Below are positions 34,832 to 43,924 of a stretch of 64,000 nucleotides of DNA, one piece after another. A program made the position numbers and the translations under genes. Every line of letters starts with the position of its first letter. Position 1 is the stretch's first letter. The stretch lies in NCBI GenBank assembly GCA_040219295.1, contig JAVJST010000005.1, forward strand, positions 744,001-808,000, in the 5' to 3' direction. The notes beneath the pieces are model-generated. The model searched no databases. It worked only from the letters and a program-made list of their open reading frames with translations, and had not been told where the DNA came from. The stretch is from JAVJST01 sp040219295 (lineage in GTDB: Bacteria; Pseudomonadota; Alphaproteobacteria; Rhodospirillales; Casp-alpha2).

Positions 34832-36394
34832 ATGACCGCACCGAAGAAGCCATCGCCCGTCGTCCTCTGCATCCTGGACGGTTGGGGCGACAGAAGCGAC
34901 GGCGACGACAATGCGATTGCCCTGGCGAATACGCCCAACTGGGACCGTCTGGGCGGCTCGTGTCCGCGCTCGCGACTCAATGCGTCGGCGGGCGAGGTCG
35001 GCTTGCCGGAAGGCCAGATGGGCAATTCGGAGGTCGGTCACATGAACCTCGGCGCCGGGCGCGTGGTAATGCAGGACCTGCCTCGCATCGATTCGGCGTT
35101 TCGCGACGGCGTCGTCAGCGACGAGCCGCCCTTCGCCGCCTTCGCCGAGGCCCTGAAGAAGAGTGGCGGCACGTGTCACCTGATGGGTCTGTTGTCGCCG
35201 GGCGGCGTACACGCGCATCAGGGCCAGATGGCAAGTCTCGCGCACCTGCTGGCGGAACGCGGCATTCCCGTCGCTGTACATGCCTTTCTTGACGGCCGCG
35301 ACATGCCGCCGAAGAGCGCGGCGTCGTGCCTCGAGCGCTTCGAGGCGCGGATCGCGGGTTGCGACAACGTCGGCATCGCCACCATCGTCGGTCGCTACTA
35401 CGCCATGGATAGGGACAACCGCTGGGACCGGGTTCAAAAGGCCTACGACCTGATTGTCGACGGGCAGGGCGAAGCGTTTCCATTCGCCAGCGAAGCGATC
35501 GAGGCGGCCTATGTCAACGGGCAGTCGGACGAGTTCGTGCTGCCCGCCGCGATCGGCGGCTATGGCGGAGCGAAGGACGGTGACGGAATTCTGATGGCCA
35601 ACTTCCGCGCCGACCGGGCGCGGGAGATTCTCGCCGCACTGACGAGCCCCGGCTTCGACGGGTTCGAGCGCGCGCGGGTCGTCGATTTTGCCGCCCGCCT
35701 CGGCATGGTCGAGTACTCCAAGTCCCTCAACGAACAGTTCGAGGTGATGTTCCCGCCGGAAACGCTGAACAATGTCATCGGCGAAGTCATCGCCGATCTC
35801 GGTCTCCGGCAGCTCAGGATCGCGGAGACGGAAAAGTACGCCCATGTCACGTTCTTCATGAACGGCGGCCGGGAAGAACCCTTTGACGGCGAGGATCGCA
35901 TCCTCGTGCCCTCGCCCAACGTCGCAACGTACGATCTGCAGCCGGCGATGTCCGCCCCGGAATTAACCGACAAGCTGTGCGCGGCGATCACCGGCGGCCC
36001 GTACGACCTGATTATCGCCAACTACGCCAATGGCGACATGGTTGGCCATACCGGCGTGCTCAGCGCGGCGATTGAGGCGGTCGAGGTTCTCGACGAGAGC
36101 CTCGGACGTCTGGAGAAGGCCGTCGTCGATGCCGGCGGCACCATGCTGGTCACGGCCGACCACGGCAACTGCGAGCAGATGAGCGACGAGGCGGGCGGCG
36201 CGCATACCGCGCACACGTTGAACGTGGTCCCCGCCATCCTCGTGAATCCGCCCGAATGGGTGTCCGGCCTGCACGCCGGCCGGTTGTCGGATGTCGCGCC
36301 GACGTTGCTTCGGCTGATGGATATTCCACAGCCACGGGAGATGACCGGGCAGTCGCTGATCGAAGAGAGCGGTGCTCGCGCCGCGGCACAATAA
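34832..36394 (+). CDS. gpmI: 2,3-bisphosphoglycerate-independent phosphoglycerate mutase
   Basis: 520 residues. Metal and phosphoserine sites are visible: CILDGWGDR near the start, the catalytic Ser in GQMGNSEVGHMNLGAGR, AFLDGRDMPPKS, and the C-terminal metal site NYANGDMVGHTG with VTADHGNCEQM. It interconverts 3- and 2-phosphoglycerate and needs Mn2+. The envelope gene downstream starts just after its stop (2-bp gap). Confidence 0.97.
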   Translation: MTAPKKPSPVVLCILDGWGDRSDGDDNAIALANTPNWDRLGGSCPRSRLNASAGEVGLPEGQMGNSEVGHMNLGAGRVVMQDLPRIDSAFRDGVVSDEPPFAAFAEALKKSGGTCHLMGLLSPGGVHAHQGQMASLAHLLAERGIPVAVHAFLDGRDMPPKSAASCLERFEARIAGCDNVGIATIVGRYYAMDRDNRWDRVQKAYDLIVDGQGEAFPFASEAIEAAYVNGQSDEFVLPAAIGGYGGAKDGDGILMANFRADRAREILAALTSPGFDGFERARVVDFAARLGMVEYSKSLNEQFEVMFPPETLNNVIGEVIADLGLRQLRIAETEKYAHVTFFMNGGREEPFDGEDRILVPSPNVATYDLQPAMSAPELTDKLCAAITGGPYDLIIANYANGDMVGHTGVLSAAIEAVEVLDESLGRLEKAVVDAGGTMLVTADHGNCEQMSDEAGGAHTAHTLNVVPAILVNPPEWVSGLHAGRLSDVAPTLLRLMDIPQPREMTGQSLIEESGARAAAQ

Positions 36395-36395
36395 G

Positions 36396-37652
36396 ATGTC
36401 GAACTGCCCCGGCATCCGACGTCAATCCCGTCTCGCCCTGTTCACGATTGTCGTCGGCGTCGCAGTTGCCGGTTTCTCGCCGATCCCGTCCTGGAGCGCG
36501 TCTTCGGATGCCGAGCAGGCGCCGGAGGAGCTGCTGGGCGATGTCGAGCGTTCGGTCATCGAGGAACAGACGGAACGCGATCAGCTCGACGCGCGGGCGG
36601 CAAAGCTCAACGACGATTTGCTGGCGATCCGCCAGCGGCTGGTCGAAGCGGCATCCTTGGTCCGTCAACACGAAACTGCCATGGCCGATCTCGAGGAGCG
36701 GGTCGCAGACCTCGAGGTGCTGGAGCGCGAGAAGAGCGAGATTCTTGTGCGCGAACGCGCCGACTTCGGAAAGGTTCTCTATGCCCTCGAAAGACTGGCC
36801 CGGTATCCACCCGAGGCCATGATCGCGCAGCCTTCCAATCCGTCGGATACGGTCCGTACAGCGATCCTGCTGCGGGCACTTATCCCCGAAATCGAGCGTC
36901 GCGCCGCGCGCGTCCGCTATGAGGTCGAATCCCTGGCGCGGGCCCGCGAACAGGCTGCTGAACGACGCGCCGAACTCGAGGCTGAGCGCAAGGCGTTGGC
37001 GCGCGAGAGCATCGCGCTGGATCAGTTAATGAGCGAGAAACGCAGGCTGAAATCGCAGACCGAAGCTCAGCGGCAGGCGGCAGAGGAGCGTCTCGCCATG
37101 CTGCGTCGCGAGGCACGCAACATTCGCGAACTGGTCGCGCAGCTGGAGAAGGAGAGAAAGGCCTCGGAGGCGGAGCAGAAGGCCGAGGTCGAATCGAATG
37201 CATCACGAACCCGCACGGCCAACGTGGCCCTGACCGGTGAGTTGATCACCAGTCGCCAGGGCCGTTTGCCGATGCCCGTAACCGGGGTCCTCGCAAGCCG
37301 GTACGGCGACGTGAACGAAAACGGCGTGACTTTGCGCGGGATCCGCATTGCGGCGCGCGAGAACGCCCAGGTCATCGCACCGCACGAGGGCGTTGCCGTT
37401 TATTCGGGCGAGTTCCGCGGCTATGGCCAACTCTTGATCATCGAACATGGCGGGGGATACCATACTCTCCTCGCCGGCATGGCGCGCATCGACACCGACA
37501 TGGGGCAAAATGTCCTGTCGGGCGAGCCCGTCGGCGTGATGGGTGCCGGTGACGAGGGGCGGCCGGTGCTTTATGTCGAACTACGCAGGAGTGGTCGGCC
37601 GATCAACCCGCTGCCGTGGATTGCGGCGCGGGGAACCAGTCCTCAAGGATAA
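36396..37652 (+). CDS. EnvC-like murein hydrolase activator (degenerate LytM domain)
   Basis: 418 residues. A signal peptide (about 1-35, ending SWSAS) precedes a long coiled coil (about 40-270, rich in Glu/Arg/Ala). A C-terminal LytM fold (about 290-410) follows. The zinc-binding residues of active M23 peptidases are missing: the usual H-x-x-x-D is GIRIAAR and the final H-x-H is LYVELR. Like EnvC, it should activate an amidase rather than cut peptidoglycan itself. The start ATG at 36396 overlaps no gene; a GTG at 36372 inside gpmI is less likely. It is followed by ctpA, a common alphaproteobacterial pairing. Confidence 0.88.
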   Translation: MSNCPGIRRQSRLALFTIVVGVAVAGFSPIPSWSASSDAEQAPEELLGDVERSVIEEQTERDQLDARAAKLNDDLLAIRQRLVEAASLVRQHETAMADLEERVADLEVLEREKSEILVRERADFGKVLYALERLARYPPEAMIAQPSNPSDTVRTAILLRALIPEIERRAARVRYEVESLARAREQAAERRAELEAERKALARESIALDQLMSEKRRLKSQTEAQRQAAEERLAMLRREARNIRELVAQLEKERKASEAEQKAEVESNASRTRTANVALTGELITSRQGRLPMPVTGVLASRYGDVNENGVTLRGIRIAARENAQVIAPHEGVAVYSGEFRGYGQLLIIEHGGGYHTLLAGMARIDTDMGQNVLSGEPVGVMGAGDEGRPVLYVELRRSGRPINPLPWIAARGTSPQG

Positions 37653-37663
37653 ATGGATCCATC

Positions 37664-38986
37664 ATGAACAACAAACTTTTGGCGATCGTGTCAGCCGCCG
37701 TATTGGTTGCCGGCATGGCCATGCCTGTCGGTTCCGTTGCACGGGCAGCCGGGGATGACCCCGTTGACACCTATGAACTGCTCGACCTGTTCGGGAACGT
37801 TTTTGAGCGGGTTCGAGCGGATTATGTCGACGACACGACTGATCAGGATCTCATCGAGGCGGCGATCTCCGGCATGCTGGCGTCGCTGGATCCGCATTCG
37901 GCGTATATGAATGCCAATCGTTTTCAGGACATGCAGGTCGAAACTCAGGGCGAGTTCGGCGGTCTTGGCATCGAGGTGACGATGGAAAATGGCGTCGTCC
38001 GGGTGGTTTCCCCGATCGACGACACCCCGGCCTATCGTGCCGGTCTGCAGCCCGGCGACTACATCACGCACCTTGACGGCGAGCCGGTTCTCGGACTGGA
38101 ACTCGGCGAAGCGGTCGACCGGATGCGCGGCAAGGTCGGCACCGACCTCACGGTGACCGTCGTGCGTGGCGACCAGGAGCCTTTCGAGGTCACGCTGACC
38201 CGTGCGGTTATTACGATCGAATCCGTTCGTTCCCGGCTCGATGGCGATGTCGGCTACCTCAGGATCACGTCGTTCAGCGGCCAGACGTCCAGCGGCGTCG
38301 AACGGGCGCTTGCCGGCTTCAAGGAAGAGAAGGGCGACAAACTTCAAGGAATCGTACTGGACCTGCGCAATAATCCAGGCGGCCTGCTCAATCAGGCTGT
38401 CGAGGTCTCCGATGCCTTTCTCGATAAGGGCGAGATCGTCTCGACCCGGTCGAAGCTGGCGGAAGAGACCGAGCGGCACAACGCGCGTAGTGGTGATCTG
38501 GCGGACGGAGTACCGGTGGTAGTCCTGATCAACGGCGGGTCGGCCTCTGCGTCCGAAATCGTTGCCGGCGCACTGCAGGATCACGGTCGCGCCATCATCA
38601 TGGGCACGCAGTCCTTCGGCAAGGGGTCGGTGCAGACGATCATCCCACTTGGCAAGCACGGCGCCATGCGGCTGACGACGGCGCGGTACTACACGCCCTC
38701 CGGCACCTCGATTCAGGCCAAGGGTATCGAACCCGACATCGTGGTCGAGCAGGCGCGCCTGGAGACACTGGAATCTGGATTCAACCAACGCGAGGCGGAC
38801 CTTCGCGGTGCCCTGCAGAACGAGGAAGATGACGGCTCGGGCGTGGCAGTCGAGCCCGAAGCCGGCGCGGGCGACGATACGCCGGCTGCAAACGCGTCGG
38901 CCCAGGACTATCAGTTGAGTCGGGCCATCGATCTGCTGCGCGGCATCGCGCTTTACAAGGGGACGGTTCTGACGCCGGAGGGTTGA
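37664..38986 (+). CDS. ctpA: carboxy-terminal processing protease (S41 family)
   Basis: 440 residues. A signal peptide (about 1-28, ending VARAA) is followed by a PDZ domain (about 75-160, GGLGIEVTMENGVVRVVSP) and an S41 catalytic domain. Catalytic Ser lies in INGGSASASEIVAGAL and Lys in GTQSFGKGSVQTI. It trims periplasmic proteins at their C-termini. The frame is open 16 codons before the ATG at 37664, but the signal peptide begins there. Confidence 0.95.
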   Translation: MNNKLLAIVSAAVLVAGMAMPVGSVARAAGDDPVDTYELLDLFGNVFERVRADYVDDTTDQDLIEAAISGMLASLDPHSAYMNANRFQDMQVETQGEFGGLGIEVTMENGVVRVVSPIDDTPAYRAGLQPGDYITHLDGEPVLGLELGEAVDRMRGKVGTDLTVTVVRGDQEPFEVTLTRAVITIESVRSRLDGDVGYLRITSFSGQTSSGVERALAGFKEEKGDKLQGIVLDLRNNPGGLLNQAVEVSDAFLDKGEIVSTRSKLAEETERHNARSGDLADGVPVVVLINGGSASASEIVAGALQDHGRAIIMGTQSFGKGSVQTIIPLGKHGAMRLTTARYYTPSGTSIQAKGIEPDIVVEQARLETLESGFNQREADLRGALQNEEDDGSGVAVEPEAGAGDDTPAANASAQDYQLSRAIDLLRGIALYKGTVLTPEG

Positions 38987-39059
38987 TGAACCACGTCGGG
39001 AGCAATGGTCCCATGCCGATGCGCTTGTCAGAGATGCTGTCTTTCTTGAGGAGACGGTC

Positions 39060-40724
39060 GTGAAGCTGTTCGGTAAGAAGCTGTTCGGGAAAAAGGACGA
39101 AGACGATGACGAGGACTTCGACGAGGACGATTTCGCCCTCGACGATGAAGATCTCGACTCGGATATCGCCGAAGCCGACGAACTGAACGAAGCGCTCGCG
39201 GCCCAGAACTCCCGGAACGAGGAACTTGAGGAAGGCAAGAGCCCACTGGATGAGGGGCCAGGCCCGGCGACCGACGAAGGAAGCCCGGCTCCGACCGACG
39301 ATCTCGATCTGGATGCTGTGGATTTCGATGTCGACGCGGATGCTTCGGCAGAGCCAGGTGCCAGTGATGCGGACGACGACCTCGACGACGACTTCGACGG
39401 CGATTATGACGACGACGACGATTTCGACGACGAGGCTGAAGAAGGCGGGCGTCTCGGCGGGATTCTTGCCAATCCAACCATTCGTTACAGCGTGCTCGGA
39501 TTCGTTATTGTCCTGCTCCTCGGCGGGCTGGGCGCCGGTGGTTGGTGGTTCCTGTTCTCGGGCGACGGCGAGGAGATTGTTGCGGAGGAGTCCCAACGCG
39601 GCATTCCGATCGCGCCCGCAGGTGACAGTTCCGGTAGTGGCCAGGTATCGTTGAACGACTTCGCCAGTGGCGGAGGACTGCAACCCCCGTCGGACAGTCA
39701 GGTGGCGGGTTCTTCGCCCGATCAGAGTGTCCAGGCTATGTCGTCGGGCGACGATGTGACCCAGTTTCAGACACAGGAGAGCGGCGGACTCAACGTGTTT
39801 GCCGGTGGCGGCCTGAATGCGATGGCGCCCGGCGCCGCCGGCTCTGGCGTCGTCGTGCCGATGGCGACAGCCGCGTCGTTCAGCCGATACCCCGATCTGC
39901 CTAGCACGCAGCCGTTGTCCAACGCACCGGACGCCGATCTGATGGAGATCCGTGGCGACGGTGTACGGCCATTGCCGAAGAAGGGGCAGGACGGCCGTAC
40001 GCCGTTCAATGTCTACGCCCGTCCCGTAACCCTGGCGGAGGGGCAGAGCCACGTTGCACTGGTGGTGACCGACCTGGGGCTGAACCGGGCTGGAACCATT
40101 GCCGCCATCCGCAAGTTGCCGCCTGAGGTCACGTTGTCGTTCAGCCCGTATGCCGAGGAGCTCGACCAGTGGATGGTCCGGGCGCGCCGCGCCGGCCACG
40201 AAGTCATGGTTGGATTGCCCATGGAGTCGGATCGGTTTCCGATTGAGGACCCCGGTCCGCTCGGTCTCATGACGGTTCTGCCGCCGGACCGAAATCTCTC
40301 GCGGTTCTTCGAGGTCATCTCTCAGTTTCAGGGATTCATCGGCGTCGAGGTGGTGATGGGAAACCAGTACACCATGGACCCGGAACGGGTCCGCCCGATC
40401 CTCCAGGTTCTTGCCGATCGTGGTTTGATGATTCTGGACGGCGCTTGGAACGAGCGTTCGGCGGTGCCGAGGATCGCGAACGAACTCGGCGTGCCGGTCG
40501 CCGTCAGCGATCTTAGGCTGGATACGGTGATGGCGCGGTCGGCCATCGACACCAAACTCGAACAGCTTGAGGATACCGCCCGAACCCGTCGCGTGGCCAT
40601 CGGTACGACGACCGTGAATCCGGCGATCATCGATCGCCTCTCGGCGTGGTTCGTCGCCCTGCAGATCAACAATGTCAGGCTCGTGCCTGTAAGTGCCCTG
40701 GTCAATCAGCAGGACCTCTCGTGA
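39060..40724 (+). CDS. divergent polysaccharide deacetylase (YibQ/DUF610 type) with an acidic N-terminus
   Basis: 554 residues. The first ~140 are extremely acidic (runs of Asp/Glu), after a basic start, MKLFGKKLFGKKDE. One membrane helix follows (about 142-163), then a low-complexity linker and a C-terminal divergent deacetylase domain (about 320-550; ALVVTDLGLNRAGT, EVMVGLPMESDRFP, GVEVVMGNQYTMD). The catalytic metal triad of true NodB deacetylases is not evident. The gene starts with GTG, six bases after GAGGAG. Position after envC-ctpA and before rppH is conserved in alphaproteobacteria. Confidence 0.82.
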   Translation: MKLFGKKLFGKKDEDDDEDFDEDDFALDDEDLDSDIAEADELNEALAAQNSRNEELEEGKSPLDEGPGPATDEGSPAPTDDLDLDAVDFDVDADASAEPGASDADDDLDDDFDGDYDDDDDFDDEAEEGGRLGGILANPTIRYSVLGFVIVLLLGGLGAGGWWFLFSGDGEEIVAEESQRGIPIAPAGDSSGSGQVSLNDFASGGGLQPPSDSQVAGSSPDQSVQAMSSGDDVTQFQTQESGGLNVFAGGGLNAMAPGAAGSGVVVPMATAASFSRYPDLPSTQPLSNAPDADLMEIRGDGVRPLPKKGQDGRTPFNVYARPVTLAEGQSHVALVVTDLGLNRAGTIAAIRKLPPEVTLSFSPYAEELDQWMVRARRAGHEVMVGLPMESDRFPIEDPGPLGLMTVLPPDRNLSRFFEVISQFQGFIGVEVVMGNQYTMDPERVRPILQVLADRGLMILDGAWNERSAVPRIANELGVPVAVSDLRLDTVMARSAIDTKLEQLEDTARTRRVAIGTTTVNPAIIDRLSAWFVALQINNVRLVPVSALVNQQDLS

Positions 40725-41203
40725 CGCGGACCGATCTGCCCTACAGGGCCTGTGTCGGTATCGCCGTCTTCAACCAGGACGGGCTAGTGTTCATTGGCCG
40801 GCGCGCAGGTTTGCCGCAGGACGCGCCGCACGCCTGGCAGATGCCACAGGGTGGCATCGACGAGGACGAGGAGCCCGCCGTCGCTGCCTACCGAGAACTA
40901 TTCGAGGAAACCGGGATGTCGTCGGTGTCGATGCTGGGAGAAGCGCCGGACTGGTTCAACTACGACCTGCCGCCAGGAAGCAAGAAACGGTGGATGGACA
41001 GGTTCAGGGGGCAGACTCAGAAATGGTTCGCGTTCCGTTTTACCGGTGACGAGGGCGAGATCCGTCTCGACATGCATCAGAAGCCCGAGTTCGACGCCTG
41101 GCGATGGGCGCCGATCTCGGAGACGCCGTCACTTATCGTGCCGTTCAAGCGCCGGGTCTACGAACAGGTTGCCGACGCGTTCGCCGAGTACGCGGCGGAC
41201 TGA
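40721..41203 (+). CDS. rppH: RNA pyrophosphohydrolase (Nudix)
   Basis: 160 residues. The Nudix box GGIDEDEEPAVAAYRELFEE continues with TG, matching G-x5-E-x7-RE-x2-EE-x-G. WQMPQGGIDEDE and WFNYDLPPGSKKRWMDRF are RppH signatures. It removes pyrophosphate from mRNA 5' ends and starts RNA decay. It begins with GTG, which overlaps the upstream stop by 4 bp. Confidence 0.94.
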   Translation: MTRTDLPYRACVGIAVFNQDGLVFIGRRAGLPQDAPHAWQMPQGGIDEDEEPAVAAYRELFEETGMSSVSMLGEAPDWFNYDLPPGSKKRWMDRFRGQTQKWFAFRFTGDEGEIRLDMHQKPEFDAWRWAPISETPSLIVPFKRRVYEQVADAFAEYAAD

Positions 41204-41278
41204 CCTGCATCGGGAAGTGCGCTTGCAGGGGCGGGGATCGCGTGTCACACCTGCTGTCCGGAAGGGAACAGATACATC

Positions 41279-42259
41279 ATGATCTTCTGGGCTCAGGTCG
41301 TCGGCGGCTTTTTGCTGTTGCTGTTTGCTGCGGACTACATGGTTCGCGGCGCGGTGGCCATTTCACATCGATTGACGGTGCCGCCGATTGTCATTGGCAT
41401 GACCGTGGTCGCATTTGGCACGTCGGCGCCCGAACTCGTCGTCGGCCTGGAGGCTGGACTGAGCGGCGCTGCCGGGCTCGCGCTTGGTAACGTTATCGGA
41501 TCGAACGTTGCCAATGTTCTGCTGGTTCTTGGATGTGCCGCACTGGTCGCGCCGATCGTCCCGAAGCAAGGAGCCCTGATTCACGATTCGGTCGTCCTGA
41601 TGGGCGGCAGTATCGTCTTCGCATTCTTCTGCGTACAAGGTGAGGTCGGTCGCATCGGCGGCTTCCTTCTCGTCGCCGGGCTCCTGGCGTTCGTGATCAG
41701 CGCGTACAAACGCGAGTACGGGGCGAAGACTCCGGACGGGGATTTGCTTGTCGAGGAGGTTGAGGAAGTCGGTTCGTTGCCGGATAGTCTCGCGATCGAG
41801 ATACTGGCGCTTGTCGCGGGCCTAGCGGGAATTCTGTTCGGCGCGGATCTGCTGGTCGAAGGGGCCATCGGAATTGCCCGCGAGTTCGGCGTCGCGGAAG
41901 AAGTCATTGGCCTGACGGTCATTGCCATCGGCACCTCCTTGCCGGAGCTGGCCGCTTCCCTTGCGGCCGCGTACCGAGGGCATGCGGATGTCGCCGTCGG
42001 CAATGTCGTCGGTTCGAACCTGTTCAACATCCTCGGCATCGCCGGGATCGTTGCGATTGTGACGCCGCTTCCCGTCGCCGGTCAGCTGATCTCCTTCGAT
42101 ATCTGGATCATGCTGCTGACGTCCGCACTGGTGCTGCCTCTCCTGCTTTGGAGATGGCGGCTGATGCGTTCGACCGGGTTGGTGTTCCTCATTTCTTACG
42201 CCGGTTATATCGCGGCGCAGGCGTTCGGCGTCGAACGTCTTTTGGGCCTCTTCGGATGA
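41279..42259 (+). CDS. calcium/sodium antiporter (CaCA family, YrbG-like)
   Basis: 326 residues, about 10 helices. The duplicated alpha repeats are visible: GMTVVAFGTSAPELVVGLEA and ALGNVIGSNVANVLLVLG in the first half, LTVIAIGTSLPELAASLAAA and AVGNVVGSNLFNILGIAG in the second. It exchanges Ca2+ for Na+ across the inner membrane. The stop overlaps the next gene (ATGA). Confidence 0.93.
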   Translation: MIFWAQVVGGFLLLLFAADYMVRGAVAISHRLTVPPIVIGMTVVAFGTSAPELVVGLEAGLSGAAGLALGNVIGSNVANVLLVLGCAALVAPIVPKQGALIHDSVVLMGGSIVFAFFCVQGEVGRIGGFLLVAGLLAFVISAYKREYGAKTPDGDLLVEEVEEVGSLPDSLAIEILALVAGLAGILFGADLLVEGAIGIAREFGVAEEVIGLTVIAIGTSLPELAASLAAAYRGHADVAVGNVVGSNLFNILGIAGIVAIVTPLPVAGQLISFDIWIMLLTSALVLPLLLWRWRLMRSTGLVFLISYAGYIAAQAFGVERLLGLFG

Positions 42260-43074
42260 CGGATACCCGTTCCCCGGCATCGAGAACCGGTTCCATCGTC
42301 GTGACGGGCGCGGCGAAGCGGATCGGGCGCGCGATCGCGCTGGACCTTGTGGCCAACGGCTGGCCGGTTGTTGTGCATTGCCATCAGTCCTTCGACGCCG
42401 CCAGTGAACTGGTCGACACCATCCGAAGCGACGGGGGACGGGCTGCCCTGGTGCAGGCGGATCTTGCGAACGAAGATGAAACCGCGAGGCTGATCGAACG
42501 GGCGGCAGGAGCCTTGGGGCCCGTTGTTGGCCTGATCAACAATGCTTCCGTCTTCGAACACGATACACCGATGACGGCAACCCGCGAGACCTGGGACCGG
42601 CACATGGAGATCAACCTGCGTGCGCCGTTCATCCTCATACAGGCATTCGTGCGCCAGTTGCCAAATAAAACCGAGGGCAACGTGATCAACATCATTGATC
42701 AGCGGGTTTGGAACCCGACGCCCGAGTTCACCTCGTACACGCTGAGCAAGGCCGGTCTATGGTCGTTGACAAAGACCCTTGCCCAGGGACTGGCACCGAA
42801 CGTCAGGGTCAATGCCATCGGGCCAGGCCCAACACTGAGGAACGTTCATCAGACTGAATCGGCATTCGAAAACGAATGGTCGTCGGTGCTGCTCGGTCGC
42901 AAGGTTGAGATCGGGGAGATTTGCGACGCCGTCCGGTTTATCCTCGGCGCGCACTCGATGACGGGTCAGATGCTGGCGCTCGACAGTGGACAACACCTTC
43001 GCTGGTCGGTTATGACACCCGATCCCGGCACGCCGCCGGAAGATTCCACAAGCGGGAGCGGTTCATCGTTATGA
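42256..43074 (+). CDS. folM: SDR-family reductase of the FolM/pteridine reductase type
   Basis: 272 residues. The cofactor motif is VTGAAKRIGRAIALDL and the catalytic Tyr-Lys lies in SYTLSKAGLWSLTK. The usual SDR serine is Asp in NIIDQRVWNPTP, the hallmark of pteridine reductases. The C-terminus SGQHLRW matches FolM. The probable product is tetrahydrofolate or tetrahydromonapterin from the dihydro form. Its ATG overlaps the antiporter stop and its stop overlaps folB, which supports a pterin role. Confidence 0.8.
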   Translation: MTDTRSPASRTGSIVVTGAAKRIGRAIALDLVANGWPVVVHCHQSFDAASELVDTIRSDGGRAALVQADLANEDETARLIERAAGALGPVVGLINNASVFEHDTPMTATRETWDRHMEINLRAPFILIQAFVRQLPNKTEGNVINIIDQRVWNPTPEFTSYTLSKAGLWSLTKTLAQGLAPNVRVNAIGPGPTLRNVHQTESAFENEWSSVLLGRKVEIGEICDAVRFILGAHSMTGQMLALDSGQHLRWSVMTPDPGTPPEDSTSGSGSSL

Positions 43075-43499
43075 CCCAGCCACCCATCCCGTCAGGCCTT
43101 CGATCCGGGCAGATTGCCGACCGCGAGAATGCCATCTACCACGTCTTCGTTCGGGACCTGGTACTGACGTGTTCGATCGGCATTCACTCGCACGAAAAGA
43201 CTACGCCGCAGCGCGTCAGGCTCAACATCGATCTCGGTGTCGCCGAACCTTCCGACCCGTTCAACGATCGCTATGAAACGATCGTCGACTACGAAACCGT
43301 CACGAATTCCGTTAAGGCATTGCTCGATCGCGGACACGTCAATCTGGTCGAGACCCTGGCCGAGGATATCGCAGCAGTGTGCCTGCAGAACTATCGGGTG
43401 CGCGTTGCCCGCATCCGGGTCGAAAAGATCGAAATTATGCCCGAAGCTGGCAGCGTCGGTGTCGAGATCGAGCGTCACCAACGCTCGGGCGTGGCCTGA
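43071..43499 (+). CDS. folB: dihydroneopterin aldolase
   Basis: 142 residues, with a ~20-residue extension before the usual start. FolB motifs are VFVRDLVLTCSIGIHSHEK, RYETIVDYETVTN and HVNLVETLAEDIAAVCL (catalytic Glu region). It splits dihydroneopterin in folate synthesis. It overlaps folM by 4 bp (ATGA). Confidence 0.92.
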   Translation: MTQPPIPSGLRSGQIADRENAIYHVFVRDLVLTCSIGIHSHEKTTPQRVRLNIDLGVAEPSDPFNDRYETIVDYETVTNSVKALLDRGHVNLVETLAEDIAAVCLQNYRVRVARIRVEKIEIMPEAGSVGVEIERHQRSGVA

Positions 43500-43924
43500 C
43501 CCGACGAGTCTGAAGCCTGCCGACACACTGCGGTATTGCAAGCCAACTCATTGTGATAAATCGGTTTTCCGACTTCGGCTCGGCGGAAAGTTGTGCACAG
43601 GTTGATCCCCCGTTTGGGGATTCAATCCGATCCATGAGGAAAGTTATCGGATGACAGGATGGAGACAGTCCCGAGGCAACGATTCATGGAAAAGTATATG
43701 AAAAACAACATGTTAATATTAAATGCCGTGATTTGCGTGGAAAATGGCGGTTGAACGGCGTCGATTCGAAATCGTTACGTTTGCCGATACTCAACAGACT
43801 TATCCACACGAATCGTGGATATCCCTGCTGTCAAGATAGAGCGGCGGTCAGTTGCCGAGTAAGTAGCATCTTGACTTTCCTCGGTCGTCGTTGACGCCAT
43901 ACACGGAGAGCCTATTTTCGAACC
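43500..43924. other. 425-bp intergenic region with a DnaA box and AT-rich core
   Basis: No gene is supported. Seen directly: a perfect DnaA box TTATCCACA at 43800-43808; an inverted GTGGATA at 43815-43821, seven bases from TATCCAC; a TTGTGCACA-like box near 43588; an AT-rich stretch about 43690-43735; and an inverted ATCCCC/GGGGAT pair around 43602-43620. It could be a DnaA-regulated promoter for uvrC or, less likely, a replication origin. Confidence 0.45.

Noticed and set aside
37691..39238. Long open frame on the minus strand opposite ctpA
   Set aside because: It is the mirror of a clear S41 protease gene; its translation has no recognisable domain, and high-GC codon bias creates such shadows.
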